A DNA stretch of 64,000 nt from Isoetes taiwanensis (taxonomy: Eukaryota; Streptophyta; Lycopodiopsida; Isoetales; Isoetaceae). The notes beneath the pieces were generated by a model, which was not told the origin of the DNA, did no database searches, and worked only from the letters and a program-made list of their open reading frames with translations. Positions 44,887-60,279 of the stretch are shown piece by piece. The stretch spans positions 7,825,077 to 7,889,076 of the forward strand of contig JAJEKV010000039.1 of NCBI GenBank assembly GCA_021234155.1, read 5' to 3'. Every line of letters begins with the position of its first letter. Position 1 is the stretch's first letter. The translations under genes and the position numbers were made by a program.

Positions 44887-46908
44887 TTACCTGTAAGTCT
44901 TTAATTCCATTAGCAGAATGGATATGTTGTACTTCAGTCCAGGAAAATCTTCTTGCTTTAGTGTTCTGTAAACTGTACGCCAGATGTCGTCAGCTTTGAA
45001 GCCTTTGTCACAGAAAGTTTGTATAAGGCTGTACAGGTCTGCAGCAGCCCTCTTGGGATCACTATGCACATATAGACAGGGTTGTATTTGTGATATGATT
45101 ACATTTCTGGCCATAAGGTATGGCCTGCACCCGCTGGCGTGCCCGAATTTTGAAGCTTTGAAAGGTAAAGCATCCCTCTTGTCATACCGATAGGTCTCAT
45201 AGATGCCGTTAGTGGTATCCAGAATTTCAATACACATGTTAAGAAAATTGGCCTTATGTCCTTTGTGTGTCCTGCTATTGCTATCAGGCCAATAAATTGT
45301 TTCCTCCTTTATCTCAAGATATTTGAGATTATAGATGGTGGTTGAGCAGTTGTCATTCCCGTCTAGGGCAAGGTACTTTCTGATGTGTGGGCAGTTAATG
45401 CTTATTAAATCATCCATATATCTATGGGTGTCATTGAATGTTGCAGCTGTTTCCACTTGTCCCAAGCTGATCAGTTTGAGAATGAAGGCCAGCTCAAACC
45501 ATCCTAAATACAAGTCACACCATGTTGGGCTAGAGGAAAAGCCCATTGGGATGCCTTTGGTTTGCTTCCAGACTCTGTCTCCCATCTGCAGATAGCAGTT
45601 TTGGAGTAGCCATGTATTCATAGTAATGAAATCCATTTCTTCAATGCACTCCCAGCTTTTGCTCGAAGGCCTGGAATCTTTCCATTCTAATATAATTTCG
45701 CCATTGCTTTTGGTCTTATACCACATCTGGTAATGTTTGTTTTTCTTCTTTTGGTGTTTCCAAATCATTGATGCCATGTTCGTGAGAATGTTGCAAATGC
45801 CATCTTTACCATTGATAGGTATGTTTTCGTAGCATCTAGTGATATCTGCTATGAAAACATCTTTTATCCTGGCTGGTAAATTGCACGCTAGATCGTAGAT
45901 CGAGCTGATACTCCAAGAAGCTCTAATTTTGTCTTTTCTGAAGAAATTAATCCCTGCCAATTTTTCTTCACAAATTTCTGGCCATAGTTCCACGAATGTG
46001 TTCAAGCAGGCAGCCACTAATGATGCCAACTGTGAAAAGATTGATTCATGCGCGCTTGTAATCCATCTATAGCTTTGTTTATGTGCTTTGTAGACAGCTA
46101 GTAGATATGGGAACTTGTCATTGGTTACTGTCCAATTCCTTAGAAAACTCTGTATACTGTTTAGCACAGAATCTTTAATTACTGTGTACTCAGTAAAAAT
46201 CTCCTCAAAATCATTACTAGAGAGCCTAATAAGGGCCTGTTCCCTAATATGTTGTGGGCAGATAAAACAGGGGTTATTTGTGGCCTTGTCTACTCCCGAA
46301 ACATAGAGGTTATCCACCAACCATGCTATGTTTTTAATAACAGCGGTGTCAATAATCTGGAATTTCTTTGGCTTGCTCCTATTAGATTTAATGAAGTCCT
46401 TGGCTAATCTCACGGCCCTTGTCATGATCAGTTTTTTGCATTTCAGTATGGACTGCTTGTCATATAGGCCTTCAAGGCGGTATTTGTGAATTTCAAAGAA
46501 CTGATCTATAGTTTTAGCCAATTCCACTTTGAATTGCCAGAGCGTAAAGGGTTTGTCCGGTATATGGTTGAGGCCAATAGCTAGCCACTTTCTGAGTGCT
46601 GGGCTATGTATGATGTTGAGGTTAGTAGTGCGTATATGTCCAGTTTCCATGGACACAAATTCCTTGAGTGTAGGGTTACTGCATGGGCAGTGCACCTCTT
46701 CCTTTTCTGCAAAAATCTTCCTAGGCTTATATAAAAGGCTTTTAAGACTTTCTGTGTATGTCCACCCAAAGGTGGTGTTCTCCATCATGTCCTGGCCAAC
46801 AACTCCAAAACTTTGGCTAATGGTTTCCATGAAAACTTTGTTGAATCGTATGTTGTCCACTGTTTTTGAGAAAAACTTAAAGTGGATAAATTTCTTCTTC
46901 TTAGCCAT
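44887..46908 (-). CDS. Reverse transcriptase, Penelope-like group
   Basis: 673 codons from an ATG at 46908, no frameshift. Residue landmarks: Cys-containing CPCSNPT (74-80); GHIRTTNLNII (90-100); VDKATNNPCFIC (206-217); KAHKQSYRWIT (274-284), equivalent to the LPKxHK-PxRPI block of Penelope-like RTs; motif A FIADITRCYENIP (352-364, Asp355); motif B GIPMGFSSSP (452-461); motif C YMDD (497-500); FLNMCIEI (555-562), the FLD-like block after motif C; YDKRD (575-579). All catalytic Asp are present, so the enzyme could be active. There is no GIY-YIG, APE, integrase or RNase H domain. It polymerises DNA on the element RNA. Upstream lies ORF1 (same strand), with an intron between; splicing would add 38 codons to the N-terminus. 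Intactness suggests recent activity. Confidence 0.85.
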   Translation of the reverse strand: MAKKKKFIHFKFFSKTVDNIRFNKVFMETISQSFGVVGQDMMENTTFGWTYTESLKSLLYKPRKIFAEKEEVHCPCSNPTLKEFVSMETGHIRTTNLNIIHSPALRKWLAIGLNHIPDKPFTLWQFKVELAKTIDQFFEIHKYRLEGLYDKQSILKCKKLIMTRAVRLAKDFIKSNRSKPKKFQIIDTAVIKNIAWLVDNLYVSGVDKATNNPCFICPQHIREQALIRLSSNDFEEIFTEYTVIKDSVLNSIQSFLRNWTVTNDKFPYLLAVYKAHKQSYRWITSAHESIFSQLASLVAACLNTFVELWPEICEEKLAGINFFRKDKIRASWSISSIYDLACNLPARIKDVFIADITRCYENIPINGKDGICNILTNMASMIWKHQKKKNKHYQMWYKTKSNGEIILEWKDSRPSSKSWECIEEMDFITMNTWLLQNCYLQMGDRVWKQTKGIPMGFSSSPTWCDLYLGWFELAFILKLISLGQVETAATFNDTHRYMDDLISINCPHIRKYLALDGNDNCSTTIYNLKYLEIKEETIYWPDSNSRTHKGHKANFLNMCIEILDTTNGIYETYRYDKRDALPFKASKFGHASGCRPYLMARNVIISQIQPCLYVHSDPKRAAADLYSLIQTFCDKGFKADDIWRTVYRTLKQEDFPGLKYNISILLMELKTYR

Positions 46909-46965
46909 TCTGAGCGTTTTAATTGCCCATCTACCCTCAGCTCGCTTGATGAGTAGCTTATTGGT

Positions 46966-47254
46966 CTGTTAATCATATTGAAAGGAGTTAGTAAAGTAAA
47001 AAAAACATTCCCAATACATATTGGGTGTGTTTGGATGTATGGAGCCAGTTCTGATTTGAGGAGGCCATATAGGCCAAGTACTTTTAATAGCTCAGAGGCT
47101 ATTATATGACCCAAGGGTCTTGCTTCCTGTTAGTATTATGTTACGTTATAGCAAGAGTATAACAGTTACAATCATATTCACGCCTTAACTTAAGTGATAT
47201 GCTTTAAAGAAGAATCTTGAACTGCATAAATGATTTAAGGTTTCAGACACTTAC
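46966..47254 (-). other. Predicted intron between ORF1 and RT
   Basis: Donor A/GTAAGTG (47255/47254) one base after the ORF1 stop codon; acceptor GATTAACAG/ACC (46966/46965) preceded by a T-run and CTAAC branch-like sequence. Length 289 bases. After splicing, the RT frame is open back through the junction to an ATG at 47311-47309 that overlaps the last codons of ORF1 in the +1 frame. Confidence 0.6.
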
Positions 47255-47255
47255 T

Positions 47256-48857
47256 TTAGAATGAGATCTTGTTCTGCACCAGCCCTTCAGCTCTGCTGCG
47301 TACTGCTTCATTTTTGCTCACTGAATGTCCTGTGTCTGCATCCACATTAATTATTTCGACAGACTTTTGATCACTGCTTGTGGTGGCAGCAGAAGTGCTA
47401 CCACTCTGTTTTACCTTTCGAGGCTTAGGAGGCATGAAAACTGGTATGTCATCCTCCTCCTTAATCTGAATCTTTCTTTTAGATGTGGTTTTGTAGACAT
47501 TTCCATCTGCATCCATTGGTGGAGTTTCCTCCAAGAAGCTAACATTTTTCATGGTTTTTTCCAAAATGTCTACCAGTTTCGTGTCCCCAAATTCTGCTTT
47601 AAAATCAGCCTTTTTGTTTTCAGCCAGCCTGCTTGTCATGGAAATGAGTTTCTCTCTTACATGCAGGTATGCAATGAATGCAATGGCACCTTTTCTCATA
47701 GGATTAGAGTTCATGAGATTGTAAAATTGATAAAACCTGCTGAGGCAGTTATCACTAGGCCATAACCTGTCCATGTTGTTCATCATAAACCATACTGCAT
47801 GGTCATACCATGTTATATGGTCATTGCAGCCAGTATTTCCAGCCTTACCAAATTTATCACACTTACATTTCATAAAAGGGCAGAACGTTCTCCAAAGTTT
47901 GACAATGTAAAAGGGTTCCCTTTGTTCGGATTTCTTGGCCATATGTCCTTTCTGTCCAAGGTAAATGCCATTGTTTTTATTGCACTTCTTACCAAAGAAC
48001 TTGGTGTTCTTGCAGGGCAGTGTTAGCAGCTCCTTGCCAATCCTTCTATTAAAATTTTCAGCGTCTTTTTGTGCTTGTTCCATCTCTGCATCACTGATGT
48101 TGCAAAGTTTTCTCCACGTGGTGATGTTGATTGGGGCTAAAATACCTAGATTTTTGGTTTCCCAGAGTGCATGTTGCACTTTGACAGCATGTAGCTCTAC
48201 TAGTCTTCCTGACATAACTGGACAACTGCTGCAATTTGTTAAGGTGAGCGCCTTGATGTTGTAGTCATCAAGTATACTAATAGCCTGTTCTGCCTGTTGC
48301 TCCACTGTTGGTACTATTCTGGTTTTGATGATAGATTGTTTCTTCTCCTCAGGAAGCATCCTCATGTCAAATAGGCAATTTGTCAATCTAATAGGCTCGG
48401 GTTCTTTTGGAACTTCTCTGGGAACGGTCTTATTCTTCACCACTGGGTTGGTGATCTTGAATTCATTTGCCAGTTCGAGAGCAGTGGTGCATCTAACAAA
48501 AGTTAACACATCTGAAATTTCCTTAGTCTCAGCATCCGCATGTGCAGTAGGCAATGTGAGGTATGCTTCATCAATAAGCTTCATGCAAGCAATCTGATCA
48601 TCCCCAGCGCTGTTTAGCTTGTTGACCAAGTCAAACATATTATTGATACCTAGAAAAGTAATTACTGAAATCTCATCTTCTTCGAGGAAAGCCTCCTTCT
48701 TAATGAAATATTTGTGCACTTCTGGTTTGACTATGCATCCCAATACCATCTGGACAGCCTTGTTAGGTGGCAGTATTCTTGAATATCCGTATCCAAGTTC
48801 TGCAATCTCATTATCCCATCTGGAGTACCACTCTGATGCTGCTGGAGAAGGTTCCAT
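47256..48857 (-). CDS. ORF1 of the retroelement, unknown family
   Basis: An open frame of 533 codons from the ATG at 48857. The frame is open a little further up to a GTG at 48920, and a possible acceptor (GTATCAG) lies at about 48915, so a short upstream exon is possible. The first half is helical and acidic. A Cys-rich part around residues 282-347 (CKNTKFFGKKC, then CPFMKCKC and GCNDH) could bind zinc. The C-terminal 90 residues are disordered, with basic nuclear-import-like clusters (KRKIQIKEED, KPRKVKQ) and a Ser/Thr run. No RT, endonuclease, helicase or capsid motif is recognised. Position 5' of the RT on the same strand suggests a Gag-like nucleic-acid-binding partner, but this is inference. 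No in-frame stop or shift is present. Confidence 0.75.
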   Translation of the reverse strand: MEPSPAASEWYSRWDNEIAELGYGYSRILPPNKAVQMVLGCIVKPEVHKYFIKKEAFLEEDEISVITFLGINNMFDLVNKLNSAGDDQIACMKLIDEAYLTLPTAHADAETKEISDVLTFVRCTTALELANEFKITNPVVKNKTVPREVPKEPEPIRLTNCLFDMRMLPEEKKQSIIKTRIVPTVEQQAEQAISILDDYNIKALTLTNCSSCPVMSGRLVELHAVKVQHALWETKNLGILAPINITTWRKLCNISDAEMEQAQKDAENFNRRIGKELLTLPCKNTKFFGKKCNKNNGIYLGQKGHMAKKSEQREPFYIVKLWRTFCPFMKCKCDKFGKAGNTGCNDHITWYDHAVWFMMNNMDRLWPSDNCLSRFYQFYNLMNSNPMRKGAIAFIAYLHVREKLISMTSRLAENKKADFKAEFGDTKLVDILEKTMKNVSFLEETPPMDADGNVYKTTSKRKIQIKEEDDIPVFMPPKPRKVKQSGSTSAATTSSDQKSVEIINVDADTGHSVSKNEAVRSRAEGLVQNKISF

Positions 48858-49054
48858 TTGCTGGTTGACAGCCTCTTTTGTGTGCTCCGTAACGTTATAT
48901 TTATTACCATCCTGATACACCCCAAGTTGAATTTAGTAAATCAGCAATACAATTCAGTGAACAGAATATGTTCGAATAAGGTACTATACAGGTTTAGAAT
49001 TTTAAAACAATCTCCAAGGCCGTCCGGTTAAACCAGAACACTGAAGTCGAAGAA

Positions 49055-54189
<5,135 letters not shown>

Positions 54190-54190
<1 letters not shown>

Positions 54191-55900
54191 TATAATTCTA
54201 TTGTAGGAATTGGACCTAACTAGTACTGCTTCAAGGCAGCGCGTTCCTTCGGTGTATGCACTGGTCCACATCTGTGTGCCTGCACATTCCATCGCGAGAA
54301 CCACTGGGCTTGCTTGTCTTTCTAGCAGGCTTTGAGTCGCTGCGGGCCCATCGCCACTGCCAAAGCAAGGTTGGGCGGCCGGGCTTTATCCATAGCCACC
54401 ACCTTCTGGAAGTAAATAATGTGGCGTTCAGTATGAGCCCTCAGAATGGAAGGAAGCCCGCCTCATGGAGCAAGATCTGATATGGGACCGTGGATTTCAC
54501 TACGGTGTTTCCGGGCCAAGAAGGCCTTCGTACCTGCTCTAGATCGCTCCAAGTGGTGAGGGATATCACCGCCCCCACACTTCGCCCCATAGAGGAGGAC
54601 CGGTTCAACCAAGGCCCTCGAACAAGTGTGCCCTGTGACCCCATGCATACAACTCGCCTTTGTGGACATTTGTTTTGCATTGCATACGTGGCTTTCCGGC
54701 TGCAAGTGACCCGTAAACCCGATGGATGCATCCCAAAGTGTGGTAGTAGAAAACTCAATGCCCAAATACTTATAAGATCGAGCCACCTCCACTACCCGCC
54801 CTCGTAAGTGAATGGGGAAGGCGGGTGCCGGATGATGGGACCAGCAAAGACCGCCGTCTTGGCCAAGTTAACTCTCATGCCGCTGAATTGGCGCGTAAGT
54901 GTCCAAAGCATCCGGTGGCGTTGCATGTCCTCCGGGGTATATGCGAAGCAGGTCAACATCATCCGCATATATGAGTTGCCGGATTATGTGGTGCATCAAT
55001 TGAGCGCCTCCCCTCCCGTGCTCGGCTAGTCATTCTTCTAGCTGGTCGCGGCAAGCCAAAGAGCGTCGGGGATAGAGGGCAGCCTCCGGGCGCACCCAAT
55101 GCTACTAACAACGGGCTCCCCGACAAGTGTGAGACGACCGGAGCAAGCCTCGTATAGTCTCGCATATAGCATTCTCGCAAGTCGACGGGGTCCCCGGTAA
55201 ATGCCTCAATCGTCCCCACAACTTATCCCGAGGCACTGTGGTCAAAAGCCTTTGCGAAATCCACAAAGCAACAAAGATGTTCTCGGGCGTTGATTCCGCT
55301 ATCCTCTATGAGTGTTCGCAGAGTGAAGATATGGTCAATAGTAGAATGCCGGGGCGGAAGCCTGCATGCGAGAGCCCGCGACTTCTCCATCCTTCGCCCA
55401 AAGTGTCGGGCCGCCAAGAATCCCTTAAGCAACTTGGCAAAGACAACCCGACCATAATGGTACGATAGTTATCGGGCTGTGGGGGTCCCCGCTTTGTATA
55501 TGGGCACAACTCTACCGTAGTCCAAAGTCGGGGGGAAGCCTTCTTGCAATGCCCCGTTGAAGAGTGCCGTGAGAACCGCACCATTGGGGCCCGCCCACTT
55601 GAGAAGCTCACCGCATACCATCCAAATCTACCGCCTTCCGCCATAGGCGTTGCAGGCCCATTATGACATTCCCTTCAAGAATGACCCCGTGCTGGGCCTG
55701 TCTCATGGGAGGTACTAGCCGCCCGGCTTCCCATTGGGTCATACACCGCCGCAAGTATCTCACCCATTGTTCCGGGTAATATTTCCTCGTGGGTCGTGCG
55801 GGCTTACTCAAGACCTTTCTCCGTAAGGCCCTAGGGTGGCGCCTAGTAGACCAAACATCCGCTCTTGGTGCTCGCAAGGTACCGCTTTCTTGGTCTTGAG
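54190..55900 (-). pseudogene. LINE reverse transcriptase, LINE-B
   Basis: Minus strand, spread over several frames. PQPDNYRTIMVG (near 55475) matches the NYRPI block; STIDHIFTLRTLIED then CCFVDFAKAFD (near 55260) is RT motif A; GGCPLSPTLFGL (near 55110) is motif B; LIYADDVDLL (near 54965) is motif C with the catalytic Asp pair; YKYLGIEFS (near 54765) and VLLYGAK follow as in LINEs. Frameshifts separate nearly every block, so the copy is dead. The motif wording differs from the L1-type LINEs usual in seed plants. GC content is markedly higher than in the neighbours. No poly(A) or clear 3' end was found near 54190. Confidence 0.85.
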
Positions 55901-56419
55901 GAAGGAGCGGTATTGACGGACGGCCTCATGGGTGAATGGTGGGATCCAAAGACTTGGCGAGCCATCGCTTTCAACTCCCCGACATTCGCCATCGAACTAG
56001 TGATTGCGGGGAAGGTGGTTGCAGCCCCCGTGGATCGTCGAGAGTGGCCTTTCCCAAAGCATATGTCCCCTACCCTCGAAGGAGCTGGTTCGGGCTTGGC
56101 CGTCTGGCTGTTGAAGTGTGGGGGAGCGGCAGCTCCCGGCAGCTCATGCTCAAGCATCCTCGCATAGACCGCCCGCGATGATCATAGTCCGTGACGCAAA
56201 CCGTGGTACATGGGGTGTTGGGGCAATGGGTGCTCGGTTGGCCTGCCAATCTATCTGCAAGAACGAGGGCTAATGGTCGAGTCTACTTCCCGTCGCCCCA
56301 CCGTCCCGACACCGGCGAGTGATCAAGTGTAGGCATTGCTCGTCCGCTAGCACGTAATCCACCACACCGGTGCCGCCCCTGGTTCTCCCCGCTCTACAAG
56401 TGAAGCGGCTGGAGGGGCG

Positions 56420-57080
56420 CCACCGTATAGCCCATTGCAAATGACCAGGTCAAAGATATTGCCCGACAACAAAGCAATGCCATACCGTGTCACCGGCCGT
56501 CATCGGCGCCCTTTGGCCAAACCATCTCTCATGGGGTCCATTTGCAACACATCCTCGGCTAGAGGTGCAAATTTTGGGATCCGCTGCCTGTCGCGGCGCA
56601 TTGAAATCTCCAAGCAACATGACCTTGTGCATGCTGGCGTATGACATCATATAGATCGACATAGGGCTCATGCACATCCACATCCGTCGCGTTATGGTAA
56701 AAGTTGCTCTCGATGTGGGAAGTAGCAAAGCCGCCACAAAGAGAGGGGCTGCCATCGCCGTTTCGCACTCGCACCCACAGGTATCTGTTGTGCGTCACCT
56801 TGCCGCGGGAGACCAATTGGGCCAAAGTCGTCTAGTAGTAACACGCAATTCCTCCGCGTGTCCTCGTTTCCGGTGCACTCATTGAAGACGGTAGCACCGG
56901 TATCCCGGCAAATCGGGTAGCCTCAGGACCAGCATGTTCCCATGTTTCCATGAGGAAGATAAGGTCCATGTCCATGGCGGCGGAATTGAGATCGTCCCCT
57001 TCTCCCTCGGGAAGCCCGCGGCAATTCCGGGATACCACGCCGAGGCACGATCCCTATTTAGTGGCGGGTGCATCGCCACT
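56420..57080 (-). pseudogene. LINE endonuclease (APE-type), LINE-B
   Basis: Minus strand. SRNCRGLP (near 57030) and LIFLMETWEH (near 56955) are the Asn and Glu motifs, RTRGGIACYY (near 56840) and NRYLWVRVRNG follow, and LLGDFNA (near 56610) is the Asp/Asn motif. Frameshifts occur after GDFNA and elsewhere. It is homologous along its length to 30836-31973 and keeps the Glu motif that LINE-A has lost. It would nick target DNA for target-primed reverse transcription. Confidence 0.8.
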
Positions 57081-58660
57081 TCGTGTCCGGTGGTAGTGGT
57101 GGTCCTGGGGGAGCGGAAGATGTGGATGCCTGCGGCTGGGGCCCCCTCGAGGGGACTCGAGGGGCCGGAGTGCCTCGCATCCCCGCTTTGGTCGCCTCAA
57201 TTCCTCGCATCCTTCCCCACCAGCCCCGCTTCCCCTTCATGTATCTGGCAGTCCTCGACTTTGGCCAGCTCACGCCTTCGGTCTCTTTTTGTGGCTGGGG
57301 TCAAGTCCCTGGCCAACATACTGAGCCGTCCCCTTCAACTTCCGCCCCGACGCAGGATGGCCACCCGCCTCGCACGCCTCTCAACTGTGGAAGATGACCA
57401 TCCGGGGCGACCCGTATTGATTCCATGACGACTTCGCCTTTACAATGGTCACAGTGTGCCGGGAACATCATCCGGTCCAAGATCGTGGTCCGAGTCGGAA
57501 GTGAGATGTTCTCCCCCGACTCCTCCGGCCGCCTCGCACTACCACATTGCGGCTCCCGCTACTCTGTTCTCGAGTTCGGGCGGGCCAGGTGTTGGTTGAG
57601 GTGGGTGAGGCATAGGTCGGGCCGGCTGGGGGTGGTGGCGGCCCGGGCGTGATCCGATGTGTCTGCGGCAGTGTGTTTCCGTGTTGACGCCCTTTAGGTT
57701 GGTGGGTTCGCGGGGTTGGTGTGTTCTTTCTTTGTGGTTTTACGTTCTCCGGTCCGGAGCTCAACTCTTGCAGGGGATGTTGTCATGTCTTGCCACCTCT
57801 CGCGTGCGATGGCGAGTTGCTCATGTGCCTCGGCGGGAGGCCCTTGCCTTGCGGGCAGCGGCCGCCCAGGCTCTGTAGCTCCCGCTCGTGCTAAATCCTT
57901 ACTCGGCTTTCGGTTACGCTGGCTAGCTTCCAAAGCGGCACGGACTCCTTGTCTCCGCCCGGTGGCGGCCTCCTCAACCTCGACAAGGGCGCCACTTGCG
58001 CTCCTCGTCCGGGCCTTAGCCTCCTCAACCTCGGCACGGATCCGAGGAGCCGGGTTTCGAGTGTCTCTGCTCTACCGGTTCACGTCTGCGTCCCGGCTTC
58101 CATAGGCACGCCAACCGCGGTGTCTACTCGCCCCCTCATATCACGCAAGCTCCTGCCGGTTTTTGTTTTTTCCAATTTTTTTTTTTTGTCCAATTGTAGC
58201 AAGCGGATGCCATCATCCGCCTGTCGTATCGCGATCCTCCAATTACGTGATTAAGTGCGTTTTTCGGCACCAACTGCAAGCGCAACATCCGGAAGCCGTT
58301 ATGTTCTCCACCTCGTCGGGAGGCCTGCAAAGGCGTGCAGCATTGGCCTCAACCCTTGCCTGATCGCGGCTCCCAGGTTCTCTTGGCCCGGATTGCCTGT
58401 GTGGCCCTTTGTCCGGGTCGATTGGGCCTTGGCTCGGGCCTCCCTCTTCATGGAAGACGTCTCTCCCTCTGCCCGAGGCCTCTTCCTTGGTGGCCCCGCT
58501 TCATGGTCTTCCCCAGAGGGCTCGGCCTGCGTGGGGTCAACCGGTAGTTGGTGTGTTTGGGCCTTCCCAGGATGGGTTCTTTGTGGGTGCGAGGTAGCTC
58601 ACCAACCAAGTGTGGGTCCACACACGGGACTGTGTCTGTGGCCATGGCTTGGGGTATGAC
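57080..58660 (-). pseudogene. LINE ORF1 region, LINE-B
   Basis: GC-rich, frameshifted remains of an ORF1-like protein lie upstream (in element sense) of the endonuclease. Pro/Arg-rich and heptad-like pieces can be followed in changing frames, and the segment corresponds in position to 32010-32790 of LINE-A. No single frame exceeds about 100 codons with coding character on the minus strand. The longer plus-strand frames here are mirror frames of GC-rich DNA. Confidence 0.45.
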
Positions 58661-60270
58661 TTGGGCCATGGCAGGTCAAACAGGGTTTAGGTAGGCTATG
58701 GCAGGGGCTTATCGTGTCAGGCACAGCTAGGGGCTAGGCGGTATGGCGGCCGGGCACAGCTAGGCAAGGCCAAGAGGCAGTTGGTTGGGCTATGGCAGTG
58801 TCAGGTAGATGTTGGAGCTTAGCTCAACATTAAGAGAATGAAATGGCATAAAGGTTTCATTTAAATTTCATTGGCAAAGAGATATGAAATTTGAATTTTT
58901 CAAAAGAAGACTACAATAAGGTAGATTGACAATGTTGCCACATGGAAATGCAAGTTAAAAAATTTGTTATTATTATAATGCATTAATAGTTGTATGACTT
59001 TGATTCTAATTGGAGTTACTTTTAAAAGTTGATATGTTGACTTCAATCTAATTGGAGTCGCAGTTATTTGGGAGAGTTATTTGGTAGAGATTTTCCTTAT
59101 GATCCCAACTCAAAAAGTATTTTCTACGAAATATGGACAGGAAATGTGTTTTCTATGACAGAATATGTATTATACTGCTCATTCATACTACCACTGATAT
59201 AAAGTAACTCATATGAGTCACCTATGTTTCCTTCACGGAGCTTCCACCGCCACCGCCATTGATTCTGGAAACAACAGAGATCATTCTTACAAACTTATGG
59301 AAGCATAAAGCCTGAGGTGACGATATAGAATTGCTGCATGGAACCCTGGCCATGCAGAGCCAAGACTAGAAGGGAACCTGTTCTAGATTTTCTAGAGTTC
59401 CATCTGCCATTAAACGTTCAAACACACCTTCAGAAACCCCGGAGCTTACTTTTGCCATAATAAAAGGAAAAAAGGAAAAAACATTTTCTGCTACAACCAA
59501 TACAACAATTTAAAGCAGTAGTAGAAGATGCACCATGTGAAATTTAACTTGTCTAATATCAGATGTAACATGTTTGTTGCCATGAATTTAAATTGGTTTC
59601 ATGGTAAATCGGTTTGAGGTTGAATAATACGTAGAATATAGACTTGACCAACTGCCATTATGACCATGGCCAGCCCACAGTTTGTAGCACGCCCTAAATT
59701 GCCAATTAAAAATTTGACGCAGTGGAAAACTGGCAACATCTTTGACTGCATAAAATGTGCCACACTGTCAAAAGAAACAAACACACACTTAAGAGATATA
59801 GCAAACTGTCTAACCATACCATGCCAATATGAACATGCTTCATTCACCCTAATAACTTCCTGCTGCTTTGATACTACTGGTTGCTCGGATTTTAAACCTT
59901 CAGCTTGATATTTCTTGCTTGGGGTGTTTTTGAAGGAGTTACTTTCCGTTTCTTACAGGATCTGTTAAGACTCTCTTTAATTTCTACCTTACTTTTGTCC
60001 TATAGAACTTTTTTCTCTTCTGGAACAATTTGTTTCTCTTCCTTGGACGCCGGTGGCACTGTGACAGGTGCAGGAACAACTGCAATGGAATCCAGATGTA
60101 ATCGGCCACATTTGTTCAGATTTCTGCTGTGCGTTCAATTCCATTAAGCCTAGTCATATCTGCTTATAAGTTCAATGGTTATGTAGAGACATGGAAATGG
60201 TTCGTTAAATGATATTGCATAGATAAATCCTATAGCAAAGTGTAACTAAGGAAACAACAATGTTCACCTC
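58660..60270. other. No clear gene
   Basis: 58660-58810 carries GGCTATGGCAGG / GGCACAGCTAGG repeats. Between 60080 and 59890 on the minus strand, a Lys/Glu/Pro-rich frame with one stop ends in a basic KKRKVTPSK-like cluster, possibly an exon of an unrecognised nuclear protein. Nothing else stands out. Confidence 0.3.
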
Positions 60271-60279
60271 ATGGATAAG

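Noticed and set aside
47256-48857. GIY-YIG endonuclease in ORF1 (GIYLGQKG)
   Set aside because: Only the GIY tripeptide matches; the YIG partner, Arg and Glu positions of the fold are not visible.
57058-58659. Long plus-strand open frames (up to 164 codons) in the GC-rich LINE-B region
   Set aside because: They mirror the minus-strand LINE; GC-rich DNA has few stops. No motif is present on the plus strand.
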